Below, piece by piece: positions 1 to 8,512 of a stretch of 48,998 bases of DNA. Both the position numbers and the translations under genes were made by a program. Source of the DNA: Solirubrobacterales bacterium. GTDB taxonomy: Bacteria > Actinomycetota > Thermoleophilia > Solirubrobacterales > Solirubrobacteraceae. The notes under the pieces were generated by a model. The model ran no database searches and was not told where the DNA came from. It saw only the letters and a program-made list of their open reading frames with translations. Every line of letters starts with the position of its first letter. Position 1 is the stretch's first letter. Location of the stretch: positions 1 through 48,998 of the forward strand of contig JAOPZS010000008.1 in the NCBI GenBank assembly GCA_025963965.1. Reading direction: 5' to 3'.

Positions 1-575
1 GGGAACACCTCGTGATAGCGGCGCAGCTGCTCGGCGTAGCGGCAGTGCTCGGAGTACATCAGCAGCTGGGGGCGGTGCGAGCGGCGCGGGATCCGTTTGC
101 CCTGCCGCCGCGCGGGCTCCAGCGCGATCGCCTCGCCGAGGCGCTTGCGCGACTCGACGTGCGTGCGCAGCAGCTGCTGGTGCAGGGAGCGCAGGAAGCT
201 CGCAGGCTCACGCAGGATCGCGATGATCCGCGCGTCCGGCCGCAGCGCCGCGATGTGCCCCGCGGCGTCGGTCGAGAGCAGGTAGGTCGAGGACGCCTCG
301 CCGGCGAGCTGCTCTGCGCGTGCCGGGGCGAACAGGGCCAGGTAGTCCGCGAGATTCTGCGGGGTCGGCGCCTGGCGCGGGGGCTGCCAGCGAGGACGCA
401 TGTCGTGCGCGAAGAACCACGGCTCCTTCAGCTCCGGCATAAAGATCTGCGGGTGGCTGCGCAGCATCTCGTAGAGCGCTGTCGTGCCGCACTTCGGGTG
501 CCCGACGATGAAGAAGTCGGGCGTCTTGCTGTGCGCGGAGCGGGCGGCCGTCGACGCTTCAGTCGATGCCGTCAT
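1..575 (-). CDS. PAPS-dependent sulfotransferase, family A (3' end off window)
   Basis: Partial gene: the start is inside the window, the C-terminus lies beyond base 1. Sulfotransferases of this family move a sulfuryl group from PAPS to a hydroxyl of a glycan or small molecule. The 5'-phosphosulfate loop GHPKCGTT is at residues 25-32, and the 3'-phosphate site RIIAILREPASFLRS at 116-130 carries the expected Arg122 and Ser130. The GEASSTYL block (92-99) is also conserved among the paralogs in this window. The ATG at 575 overlaps the last 17 bases of the preceding sulfotransferase gene, so translation is probably coupled. Last visible member of the minus-strand glycan operon. The natural acceptor cannot be read from sequence. 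Confidence 0.85.
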   Translation of the reverse strand, partial: MTASTEASTAARSAHSKTPDFFIVGHPKCGTTALYEMLRSHPQIFMPELKEPWFFAHDMRPRWQPPRQAPTPQNLADYLALFAPARAEQLAGEASSTYLLSTDAAGHIAALRPDARIIAILREPASFLRSLHQQLLRTHVESRKRLGEAIALEPARRQGKRIPRRSHRPQLLMYSEHCRYAEQLRRYHEVF

Positions 576-1521
576 AGCCCCAAAGTCTAACGAGGTCCCT
601 GTCCAGGTAATCGCTGAGGGCGACGACCTCCTCGCGGAAACGGCCCCTCAGCTCGGCCGTCACGCGCTCGTCGGCCGGCTGGGGCTTGCCGTAGACGGCG
701 CGGCGCTGGAACGCCTGCAGCCCGCCGCGCCGCACGCGCGCCGGCGTGATCGCCTTGATCGGCGCCTTCAGCGCTCGCCCGAGCGGGCCGCGCCCGAGAT
801 ACAGCGATCGGACCATCTCGTTCAGGCGAGGCGAGCGAACGCGCACGCTGGGGTTCGCTTCTGTCAGCTCCAGCGGCGCGGAGTCATCGACGCCGAGGAA
901 CGACATCACGCGGCGAACGGTCGCCTCGTTCTCGGCACGGAAGTCGTCGTAGATCAGCACCAGCACCTGCTCGCTCGGAAACACGTCGTGATAGCGGCGC
1001 AGCTGCTCGACGTAGCGCACGTAGTCGGTGTAGACGAGCCCGGGGCGATGGCTGATCTCCTGCTGTTCGGCGCGCCGGGGCTCGAGCGCGATCGCCTTCG
1101 CGAGATCCTTCTCGGTCTCGACGTGGTCGCGCATCAGCTCCATGTGCAGGGAGTGCAGGAAGCTCGCCGGCTCGCGGAGGATCGCGATGATCCGCGCATC
1201 GGGCGCGAGCTCGGCGATCCGCCCGGCGGCCTCGCGCGAGCGCAGATAGGACGGCGAGGCCTCGCCGGCGCGCTGGTCGGGGCGCGCCGCAGCGAACAGC
1301 GCGAGGTACTCCTGCAGCGACCCGGGATGCGTGCTGGTCGGCGTGCGGGGGTGCAGCTCGCGTGCGAACCAGCGCGTCTCCTTGAGCGCGGGCATGTAGA
1401 TCTGCGGGTGACGCCGCAGCATCTCGTACAGCGCCGTCGTCCCGCACTTCGGGTGTCCGACGATGAAGAAGTCGGGGATCCTCGTGCCGAGCGCCTGCGG
1501 CGGGGACTCAGATCGAGTCAT
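559..1521 (-). CDS. PAPS-dependent sulfotransferase, family A
   Basis: A 320-residue, complete cytosolic-type sulfotransferase with no signal peptide or membrane segment. The PAPS loop GHPKCGTT is at about residues 22-29. The 3'-phosphate motif RIIAILREPASFLHS, a YDDFRAENEA block and a C-terminal LWGYDGID follow. It closely resembles the genes on both sides, so this is a tandem-duplicated array. Its ATG at 1521 lies inside the last codons of the preceding gene (14-base overlap), and its own WGYD codons supply the ATG of the next gene. Probably sulfates the polysaccharide made by the surrounding glycosyltransferases; that role is inferred from context. Confidence 0.88.
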   Translation of the reverse strand: MTRSESPPQALGTRIPDFFIVGHPKCGTTALYEMLRRHPQIYMPALKETRWFARELHPRTPTSTHPGSLQEYLALFAAARPDQRAGEASPSYLRSREAAGRIAELAPDARIIAILREPASFLHSLHMELMRDHVETEKDLAKAIALEPRRAEQQEISHRPGLVYTDYVRYVEQLRRYHDVFPSEQVLVLIYDDFRAENEATVRRVMSFLGVDDSAPLELTEANPSVRVRSPRLNEMVRSLYLGRGPLGRALKAPIKAITPARVRRGGLQAFQRRAVYGKPQPADERVTAELRGRFREEVVALSDYLDRDLVRLWGYDGID

Positions 1522-2494
1522 ATCCCCAGAAGGACACGAGATCCCGGTCGAGGTACTCGCTGAGCGCGACGACCTCGTGCTTGTAGCGGCGGCGCAGCTC
1601 GAGCGTCTCGCGCTCGTCGGGTGGGCGCGGCTTGCCCCGCGCCAGCCGGCGCTGAGCTCCGATCGCGCGGCGGCGCAGGCGTTGTGAGGTGACGGCCTTG
1701 ATCGCCGCCGTGCCGACGCGGGCGGCCGGGCTGGCGCCCATCTGCAGCGAGCGCACGAGCCCCTGCACGCGCGGAGCGCGCGTGCCCACTGCAGGGTTCC
1801 TCTCGACGGCTGCGATCGGCGCGTCCTCGTCGACCTCGAGGAAGCGCAGCACGCGGCGCACGGTGCCTGCGTTGTCGGCGCGGAAGTCCTCGTAGATCAG
1901 CACGAGCATCTGCTCCTCTCCGAACAGGGCCCGGTAGCGCTCGAGTTGCTCGACGTAGCGGACGTGCTCTGAGTACTGCAGCGACTGCGGGCGCGTAGAG
2001 GCCGGCGGCAGCGCCCGGCCTTCGCCGCGCAGCGTCTCCAGCTCGATCGCGCGTCGCAGGTCCTTCTCGATCTCCACGTCGGTGCGCAGGAACTGCAGGT
2101 GCAGCGATCGCAGGAAGCTCGCCGGCTCGCGCAGCAGCGCGATGATCCGCGCCTGCGGCTGCAGCTCGGCGATGCGCTGCGCGGCGTGGTGGGAGAAGAG
2201 GTACGAGGGCGTCGCCTCGCCGGTTCGCTGCTCGGGCGAGGCGCCCGCGAACAGCGACAGGTAGACGTCGAGCCTGTCGGGATGGCGCGGGTTTTCGCGC
2301 TTGCGATCGGCGGCGCGCAGCTCCGAGGCGAAGAACCACGTCTCCTTGACCGGAGACATGTAGATCTGCGGATGTGCGGCGAGCATCTCATACAGCGCGC
2401 TGGTGCCGCTCTTGGCGTGGCCTACCACGAAGAACTCGGGAAGCCGCTGTCCCGAGGTCTCCGCCAAGCCCCCTGCCTCTGCCGAAGCGCTCAT
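1508..2494 (-). CDS. PAPS-dependent sulfotransferase, family A
   Basis: A 328-residue sulfotransferase. The 5'-phosphosulfate loop reads GHAKSGTS at residues 25-32 (Ser instead of the usual second Thr). The 3'-phosphate motif RIIALLREPASFLRS and a C-terminal FWGYDSI follow. It starts with ATG at 2494 after a 45-base gap from the family B sulfotransferase upstream, the largest gap in this part of the operon. It ends by overlapping the next sulfotransferase by 14 bases. Members of this family act on diverse hydroxyl acceptors, so only the reaction class is secure. Confidence 0.88.
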   Translation of the reverse strand: MSASAEAGGLAETSGQRLPEFFVVGHAKSGTSALYEMLAAHPQIYMSPVKETWFFASELRAADRKRENPRHPDRLDVYLSLFAGASPEQRTGEATPSYLFSHHAAQRIAELQPQARIIALLREPASFLRSLHLQFLRTDVEIEKDLRRAIELETLRGEGRALPPASTRPQSLQYSEHVRYVEQLERYRALFGEEQMLVLIYEDFRADNAGTVRRVLRFLEVDEDAPIAAVERNPAVGTRAPRVQGLVRSLQMGASPAARVGTAAIKAVTSQRLRRRAIGAQRRLARGKPRPPDERETLELRRRYKHEVVALSEYLDRDLVSFWGYDSI

Positions 2495-2539
2495 CTGCCC
2501 AGAGTCTAGGCCCGAGCCGGCGCCCGTCCTTCGCGGCGC

Positions 2540-3439
2540 TCACGACTCCCGGCGCCGTCGCCCGGGCGCAGCCGCGGGGCGCATCAGCGCGAACACGGCC
2601 CTCCAGGGCAGGTGCGCGAGAGCGGTCAGCCGCGACCCTCGCGGAGGCTCCTCGGGGTGGGGTCTCAGCGCGACGAGGTCCTCTCGCAGCAGTCGATTGC
2701 CCTGGAAGGCGAGGCCGGTGCGCAGGGCCGTCAGGTCGGGGACCTCCGAGCGGGAGCCGACGCAGTCGAGGATCTGCCCGATCACCGCCTGCGGATCGGC
2801 GACGAACGCCTCGTGGCGGACGAACAGGCGCCGGCTGCGCGGCTGGCGCAGGAACACGACCACCGACAGCAGGTACGTGAGCCACAGGTACGCGTTCGCC
2901 GTGCCCATCTTCCAGGTCTGCTTGTAGGGCACGTTCTCGCGCCCGTAGGAGGCGACGACCGACTGCGGGTCGCGAACCAGGAAGAGCAGGTACAGGTCGA
3001 TGCCGTCGAGCTTCTGAAGGTGGTGCGCGCGGCGCGGGAAGTGCGACGTGTCGACCACGTGCGAGGCGCCGGTCACGCGCGCGATCGCGCGGTAGACGTC
3101 CTCGGTGACGCGGCGGTAGCGCGCCCGGCGCCTGCGCTGGGCGGCCCAGGTCCCGACCCGGAAAAGGGCGGTCGACTGCTCGAGCGGACGCGCCCCGAGG
3201 CGCAGCAGGTCCGGCGGAACGTCAACCTGCTCGCGCACCTGCCTCCAGAGCCTTGCCCGCTCCTCCCCCTCGAGCAGCGGCCTCCCGTCGTAGCGGAGCC
3301 AGCGGGCGACCTCGCCGGCGAAGAACACGCCGTCGCAGTTGCCCAGCGTGAGCCCGAGGATCGTGCTGCCGCTGTGCCCGGCGCCGATCACGTAGATGAC
3401 CTTCGGCCGCTCCGCCCGTTGTGCCCGAGCGCCGCTCAT
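2540..3439 (-). CDS. Sulfotransferase, family B (GAGxSGST type)
   Basis: A 299-residue protein with the PAPS loop GAGHSGST at residues 19-26. The 3'-phosphate region is LYLLFLVRDPQSVVASY, where Arg and Ser are the expected ligands. A conserved block THVVDTSHFPRRAHHLQ matches THVVDTSHFPRRALELQ in the neighbouring gene. It differs clearly from the AKSGTT family in this window: after the loop it carries LGNCDGVFFAGEVARWL. The ATG at 3439 overlaps the stop of the upstream gene by four bases (ATGA). It probably decorates a different position or sugar than family A; that is inference. Confidence 0.83.
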   Translation of the reverse strand: MSGARAQRAERPKVIYVIGAGHSGSTILGLTLGNCDGVFFAGEVARWLRYDGRPLLEGEERARLWRQVREQVDVPPDLLRLGARPLEQSTALFRVGTWAAQRRRRARYRRVTEDVYRAIARVTGASHVVDTSHFPRRAHHLQKLDGIDLYLLFLVRDPQSVVASYGRENVPYKQTWKMGTANAYLWLTYLLSVVVFLRQPRSRRLFVRHEAFVADPQAVIGQILDCVGSRSEVPDLTALRTGLAFQGNRLLREDLVALRPHPEEPPRGSRLTALAHLPWRAVFALMRPAAAPGRRRRES

Positions 3440-4341
3440 CGCTCAGCTCCGGGCGCGGCCGGCGGGCGCCTCCCGGCCGTCGCGGCCGGTCCGAGCCGCG
3501 AGAAGAGGAGCGTCCAGGGCAGGTTCACGAGTCTCGTCAGGCGCGAGCCCTGCACGTGCTGCTCGGGCCTGCGCTCGAGCGCGACGACCTCCTGGCGCAG
3601 CAGGTTGTTGCCCTGGAAGGCGAAGCCGGTCCGCAGCGCGCTCATCTCCGGGGCGTCGGGCGGCGCGCCGGACCAAGCGAGGATCTCACCGAGCACCGCC
3701 TCGGGATCGGCCATGAACTGCTCGTAGCGAACCAGCAGCCGCCGCCGTCGCGGTTGGCGCAGGAACGCGACCACCGAGAGCCCGTAGGTCAACCACAGAT
3801 AGGCGTTGGTCGTGAGCACGTTGAACTGGCGGAAGTCCGCCTCGTCGCGCGAGTAGGAGGAGACGACGCTGCGCGGGTCGCGCACGACGAACAGCAGGTA
3901 CAGGTCGATGCCGGGCAGCGTCTGCAGCTCGAGGGCTCGCCGCGGGAAGTGCGACGTGTCGACGACGTGCGTGACGCTGGCTGCGCGCGAGACCGCGCCG
4001 TAGAGCTGCTCGGTGATGCGCCGGTAGCTGCCCCTCAGGCGCCGTTGCGCGCGCCGGCGGTCCAGACGGAACAGCGCGCCGGTTTTCTCGAGGAAGCGCG
4101 CCTCACGACGCGGAAAGTCATCCGGGACGTCGACGTCCGCTGCCACCCGCGCCCAGAACTCGGCGCGCTCGTTGCGGTTGGCGCCGCGTATCGGGGACCT
4201 GCCGCCACGCCCGAGCCACAGGTGCAGCTCGCCGGCGAAGAACACGTCGGCGCAGTTGCCGAGGGCGACGCCGATGATCGTGCTTCCGCTGCGGCCCGCC
4301 CCAACCACGTAGACCACCTTCGGCCTCTGCTCGCCGGTCAC
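3436..4341 (-). CDS. Sulfotransferase, family B (GAGxSGST type)
   Basis: Close paralog of the next gene in the operon. The PAPS loop GAGRSGST is at residues 14-21, followed by LGNCADVFFAGELHLWL, THVVDTSHFPRRALELQ and the 3'-phosphate motif LLFVVRDPRSVVSSY. I chose the GTG at 4341 because GAGAGG lies about seven bases upstream, it begins just after the stop of the glycosyltransferase (10-base gap), and it matches the N-terminal length of the paralog. An ATG at 4416 would add 25 residues and overlap the upstream gene by 65 bases. 301 residues with the chosen start. Confidence 0.82.
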   Translation of the reverse strand: MTGEQRPKVVYVVGAGRSGSTIIGVALGNCADVFFAGELHLWLGRGGRSPIRGANRNERAEFWARVAADVDVPDDFPRREARFLEKTGALFRLDRRRAQRRLRGSYRRITEQLYGAVSRAASVTHVVDTSHFPRRALELQTLPGIDLYLLFVVRDPRSVVSSYSRDEADFRQFNVLTTNAYLWLTYGLSVVAFLRQPRRRRLLVRYEQFMADPEAVLGEILAWSGAPPDAPEMSALRTGFAFQGNNLLRQEVVALERRPEQHVQGSRLTRLVNLPWTLLFSRLGPAATAGRRPPAAPGAER

Positions 4342-4351
4342 GTCGCGCCTC

Positions 4352-5722
4352 TCAGCTTGCGGAGCCGGTGAGCTCTTGGACCCCGGGGTCCCGGTCCGGC
4401 CCGGCACCGGCGGCACGCGACCGGCCGGCCGTCAGGCGGGCCAGCGCCGAAGAGACGCCCGCGCAGACGATCTCGGGCGCGAACAGCCGCTCGGCCTCGG
4501 CGCGAGCCGCGGCGCGCATCCCCGCCGGGTCGGCGGCCAGACGATCGAGCATCGCGACGACGGCCGCCGCCATCTGCTCCGGGTCGCCCGGCCGCGTGAG
4601 CGTCGCGACGGCCGGCGAGAGCTGCTCCATCGCGCCGACCTCGCTCGTGCCGATGACCGGCACCCCCGCGGCGAGCGCCTCGGCGACGGTCAGCGCGAAC
4701 GCCTCGTACCTGCTCGCCTGCAGGAGCACGTCGCTGCGGGCAAGCTCGCCGGGGACCTCGCTGCTCTGCACGTGCCCGGCATATTCGGAGTTCTCAGCGG
4801 GCAGCCCGTCGAGCACCTTCGTGTAGTCCGACCACACGCTCGTGCCGCCGACCACGCGCACGCGGGCCCGAACGCCCTGCTCGAGCAGCAGCCGGGCGAC
4901 GGCGACGACGTCCTCGACGCCCTTGCCGGTGGCGATCCTCCCGAGCACGATCACCGTCGGCGGGTCCCCGACACCGCGGTCGACGCTGTCGAAGCGGTCG
5001 AGGCGCACGGGGTTGGGCACGACCACGCTGGCCTGCTCGCGCAGGCCGTAGTCACGGATCAGGTGCTCACGGAAGATCTCGCTGATGCAGATCACCAGCG
5101 ACGCGCGACGGATCTGCCTGCGCTGGACACGCATCCGTGACCACAGCACCGCGACGGCCAGCGCGAACGCGTAGGCCGAACGGCCCTGGAAGCTCAGGCG
5201 GCGCTCGCGGACCAGGAAGCGCAGGGCGTCGGCGCTGCTCTGGCCGGGATGCGCGACGACCGGCACGGAGCGCTTCAGCCCTCGCGGGATCGAGAGGTTT
5301 TCGACATTGGAGAACTGGTAGAAGACGTCGTAGGGGTCGGTGGCATGGCGCCGGGTCACCTCCTCTCGCAGCCGCAGCGAGGCGAGGCTGCGGGCGGCAA
5401 GCGAGCTGAGGAACGCCCTCAGCCTCCCGCGGCTGTACCAGCGGTCCCACTTCCAGGTGCTCGTGCCCCAGACATAGGTGACGTTCTCGATCCCGGTGAT
5501 CCGCGCGGGGAGGGCGTGCTCGCGCGACGGGAAGAAGCAGTCGATGCGATGCCCGAGCGCGGCGAGGCCGTGCAGCAGGTCGGTGGCGATGCCCGGCACC
5601 CCGCCGCTTTCCTCGGCGGGCGCGAACCCGATCCATGCGATGTGAAGGGGCGGTGGCGCCACGGCGCCGGATTGTACGGTCGCCTGCCCGCGCTCGGCCG
5701 GCGGATCAGCCGGGGCGGTCAT
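4352..5722 (-). CDS. GT4-type glycosyltransferase
   Basis: A 456-residue GT-B fold enzyme. The N-terminal donor/acceptor half opens with LHIAWIGFAPAEESGGV. The C-terminal Glycos_transf_1 half has VIVLGRIATGKGVEDVVAVARLL and the nucleotide-sugar site LLQASRYEAFALTVAEALAAGVPVIGTSEVGA, where the E-x7-E pattern is kept. It is clearly paralogous to the glycosyltransferase at 17325 (shared DCFFP, WGTS-W-W-RWYSRG, YQFSN and EYAGHV blocks). Its ATG lies within the last codons of the preceding sulfotransferase (17-base overlap). It adds one sugar to the lipid-linked repeat unit; donor and linkage are unknown. Confidence 0.87.
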   Translation of the reverse strand: MTAPADPPAERGQATVQSGAVAPPPLHIAWIGFAPAEESGGVPGIATDLLHGLAALGHRIDCFFPSREHALPARITGIENVTYVWGTSTWKWDRWYSRGRLRAFLSSLAARSLASLRLREEVTRRHATDPYDVFYQFSNVENLSIPRGLKRSVPVVAHPGQSSADALRFLVRERRLSFQGRSAYAFALAVAVLWSRMRVQRRQIRRASLVICISEIFREHLIRDYGLREQASVVVPNPVRLDRFDSVDRGVGDPPTVIVLGRIATGKGVEDVVAVARLLLEQGVRARVRVVGGTSVWSDYTKVLDGLPAENSEYAGHVQSSEVPGELARSDVLLQASRYEAFALTVAEALAAGVPVIGTSEVGAMEQLSPAVATLTRPGDPEQMAAAVVAMLDRLAADPAGMRAAARAEAERLFAPEIVCAGVSSALARLTAGRSRAAGAGPDRDPGVQELTGSAS

Positions 5723-6728
5723 AGCCCCAGAGCTCGACGAGATCTCTGTCGAGGAACTCCGAGAGGGCGGCGACCTCGCCGGCGAAGCGGCTTCGCAGCT
5801 CGCGCATCAGCTGCTCGTCGGGCGGCTGCGGATCGGCGAACACGAGCCGCTGCTGGGTCGCGTAGAGGGCCCTGCGACGCATCCCCGCCGGCGTCAGCGC
5901 CTTGATGGCGCGCTTCACCGTGCGCGACAGCGGACCGCGGCCGACGCCGACGGCGTGAACGAGCTCGTGCAGGCGCTGCGATCGCGCGCGCACCGTCGGG
6001 TTCGCCTCGCTGGTCTGGACCTCCACGGTGTCGTCGACATCCAGGAACCGCAGCACGCGCCGCACGAACGCATCGTTGTCGGCGCGGAAGTCGTCGTAGA
6101 CGAGCACGAGGATCTGCTCGGGCGGGAGGACGTCGTAGAAGCGGCGCAGCTGCTCGACGTAGCGCACGTGCTCGGAGTACAGAAGCGCCGTCGGCCAGTA
6201 GGTGTGGCGCGGGATCGAGCGCCCCTCGCGGCGCTCGGCCTCGAGCTCGAGCGCGCGGCGCAGGTCGCTCTCGGTCTCGACGTAGGTCTGCAGGAACTGC
6301 AGGTGCAGGGAATGCAGGAAGCTGGCCGGCTCGCGCAGGATCGCGATCACCCGCGCGTCGGGCTGGGCGTCGGCGATGGCCGCAGCGGCCTCACGGCTCC
6401 ACAGGTAGTGCGCAGTCGCCTCGCCGACCCGCTGGTCGGCCCGCGCGTCGGCGAACAGGGCGAGGTACTGCTCGAGCGTCTCCGGCGTGCCTTCCGGGCG
6501 CGGTGGCGTGCGCACGTGCAGCTCCGGGGCGAAGTACCAGGGCTCCTTGCAGGCCGGCATGTAGATCCCCGGGTGGCGGCGCAGCGCCTCGTACAACGCG
6601 GTCGTGCCGCTCTTCGCATGGCCCACGATGAAGAAGTCCGGGCGGCGCAGCTGTGGCTCGGCCGCCTCGTGCGCCGTGCCCGGCGCTCGCGGTTCCCCGG
6701 GGCGCGTCAGGCTCCCGTCGCGACTCAC
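5706..6728 (-). CDS. PAPS-dependent sulfotransferase, family A
   Basis: A 340-residue sulfotransferase with the PAPS loop GHAKSGTT at residues 36-43 after a polar N-terminal extension of about 30 residues. RVIAILREPASFLHS, YDDFRADNDA and a C-terminal LWGYDRPG complete the family pattern. The GTG start at 6728 overlaps the ABC-transporter stop by four bases (GTGA), which fixes it better than the ATG/GTG codons further upstream that would lie inside the transporter gene. Its stop overlaps the glycosyltransferase start by 17 bases. Confidence 0.87.
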   Translation of the reverse strand: MSRDGSLTRPGEPRAPGTAHEAAEPQLRRPDFFIVGHAKSGTTALYEALRRHPGIYMPACKEPWYFAPELHVRTPPRPEGTPETLEQYLALFADARADQRVGEATAHYLWSREAAAAIADAQPDARVIAILREPASFLHSLHLQFLQTYVETESDLRRALELEAERREGRSIPRHTYWPTALLYSEHVRYVEQLRRFYDVLPPEQILVLVYDDFRADNDAFVRRVLRFLDVDDTVEVQTSEANPTVRARSQRLHELVHAVGVGRGPLSRTVKRAIKALTPAGMRRRALYATQQRLVFADPQPPDEQLMRELRSRFAGEVAALSEFLDRDLVELWGYDRPG

Positions 6729-8512
6729 GGGGCGGTACCGGTCGCGATCGCCGACGCCGAGCGGTAGTACGCGTTGTGCTCGCGCAGCGCCTCGATCGTG
6801 TCGAAGGCCATCAGCCGGCCCCCCATGATCACCATCACGCGATCGCAGATGTCGAGCGTGGACATGCGATGGGCGATGATGAACAGCGTCAGCTCCTGTT
6901 TGAGCTCCGTCAGGGACTCCTGGATGCGAGCCTCGGATTTCGGGTCGAGCGCGCTGGTCGGCTCGTCGAGCACGAGCACCTCGGGTTTGGCGGCGAGCGC
7001 GCGGGCCAGGCACAGCCGCTGCTGCTGGCCACCGGAGACGGCGTCGGCCCGCGGTCCGACGAGCGTCTCGTATCCGTTCTCCCAGCTCATGATCTCGTCG
7101 TGGATGTGCGCGAGGCGCGCCGCGCGTTCGAGCGCCGGCATCTCGAGGTCGCGGTCGAAGCGGATGTTGTCGGCGACGGTGGCGTGCAACAGCCGCGGTT
7201 CCTGGGGCACGTAGACGACGCGTCCGTGCCAGTCGGCGCGGACGAAGCGGCCGGCCGGCACGCCGTTGACCAGATAGCTGCCCGAGTTCGGCTCGCGCAG
7301 CTGCAACAGAAGCTGGATCAGCGTGGACTTGCCGGCGCCGGTCGGGCCGATCACGCCCACCACCTCCCCGCGCGTCACCTCGAAGCTGACGTCGGAGAGC
7401 ACGGGATGCTCGGCGCGGTAGGCATAGGAGACATCGCGGAAGGCGATCGTCTGCACCGTCTGCAGCGGCACGTCGCCCTCGGGGGGCGCGCTCTCGGCGT
7501 AGCGGCGCTCGGCCTCCTGGGTGCGCTCGATGAACGGCAGCGTCTGCGAGAGGCTCTGGAAGGTCGCGAGGCCCTGCTGGCCGCTGCGCGCCGAGCGCAC
7601 GAGCAGCATGATGATCGCGACCAGCGCGGGCGTGTTGCCGACGCCGATCGCGTGCAGTATCCAGAGCGCGCCGACGAGCATGATCAGGATCAGGCTCTGG
7701 AAGATGTTGGGTACGAGTTTCGCGAGCACCTGGGTCGAGAAGAACAGCTTCTTGGCCTGCTGCACGAGCGCGTCGATTCGCTTGCGCTGCTCTCCGGCCA
7801 CGCCGAACACGTGCGTCTCCTCCGCCAGGCGGATCGCCTCGTTGATGCCGCTGGCGTAGGACACCTGCGCCCGCGACAGCGCGCGGGCGCGCCGCACGCC
7901 GAGCTTTTTCAGCGGCCGCACGGCGATGAAGATCAAGACGCCGGAGATCAGGATCCCGGCTGCCGCCCAGGGGTTCAGCACGAACGCGGTGACGAGCAGC
8001 GCGAAGAACTGCAGCGAGTTGGAGATCAACCCGGTGGCGCCGACGGCGCCACCGGTCGCCTGCATCGTCTGGCTCGTCATCGTGTCCTGCAGCTGTCCCT
8101 CGCGGTCAAGCGACTGAACCTCCCAGGAGGCAGCCGTGTAGGAGTGGAACAGCTTCGTGCGCAGGCTCGCCTGCACCTCGGAGGCGATCCGCGACGGCAG
8201 GATCGAGATCGGGATCTGCATCGCCAGGCGGATCAGCGCGAGGCCGAGCGCAATCGCGAGCAGGGTGACGATGCTGAACGACGTGTTGAGACCGGCCACG
8301 TGGATGTGAACCCTCTTCTGGTGCCCGACGAACGACGCACCGACCTCGGCGATCAGCGCCAGCGTGCCGGCTTCGGCGAAGCCGGAGACCAGCGAGCTGA
8401 GCGCCAGCGCTACGACCGTTCGGCGCCGATCGCCGAGCAGCACGTTGAGCCGTTTCAGCATCGACAGCTCGCCGACGTCCTCCTTCGGAGCCGATGAGCG
8501 GCGGCCGATCAC
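6725..8512 (-). CDS. ABC exporter, half-transporter (probable lipid-linked glycan flippase)
   Basis: A 595-residue fusion of a six-helix ABC-exporter membrane domain (about residues 30-320) with an ATPase domain. Walker A is GPTGAGKST, the signature SGGQQQR, Walker B VLVLDEPTSALD and the switch His IAHRMST. The architecture is that of MsbA/PglK-type transporters that flip lipid-linked sugars or lipids. It sits between the polymerase-like gene and the sulfotransferases, and no Wzx-type flippase is present in the window, so it probably moves the undecaprenyl-linked repeat unit across the membrane. The GTG at 8512 overlaps the upstream stop (GTGA). A drug or lipid exporter role cannot be excluded. 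Confidence 0.85.
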   Translation of the reverse strand: MIGRRSSAPKEDVGELSMLKRLNVLLGDRRRTVVALALSSLVSGFAEAGTLALIAEVGASFVGHQKRVHIHVAGLNTSFSIVTLLAIALGLALIRLAMQIPISILPSRIASEVQASLRTKLFHSYTAASWEVQSLDREGQLQDTMTSQTMQATGGAVGATGLISNSLQFFALLVTAFVLNPWAAAGILISGVLIFIAVRPLKKLGVRRARALSRAQVSYASGINEAIRLAEETHVFGVAGEQRKRIDALVQQAKKLFFSTQVLAKLVPNIFQSLILIMLVGALWILHAIGVGNTPALVAIIMLLVRSARSGQQGLATFQSLSQTLPFIERTQEAERRYAESAPPEGDVPLQTVQTIAFRDVSYAYRAEHPVLSDVSFEVTRGEVVGVIGPTGAGKSTLIQLLLQLREPNSGSYLVNGVPAGRFVRADWHGRVVYVPQEPRLLHATVADNIRFDRDLEMPALERAARLAHIHDEIMSWENGYETLVGPRADAVSGGQQQRLCLARALAAKPEVLVLDEPTSALDPKSEARIQESLTELKQELTLFIIAHRMSTLDICDRVMVIMGGRLMAFDTIEALREHNAYYRSASAIATGTAP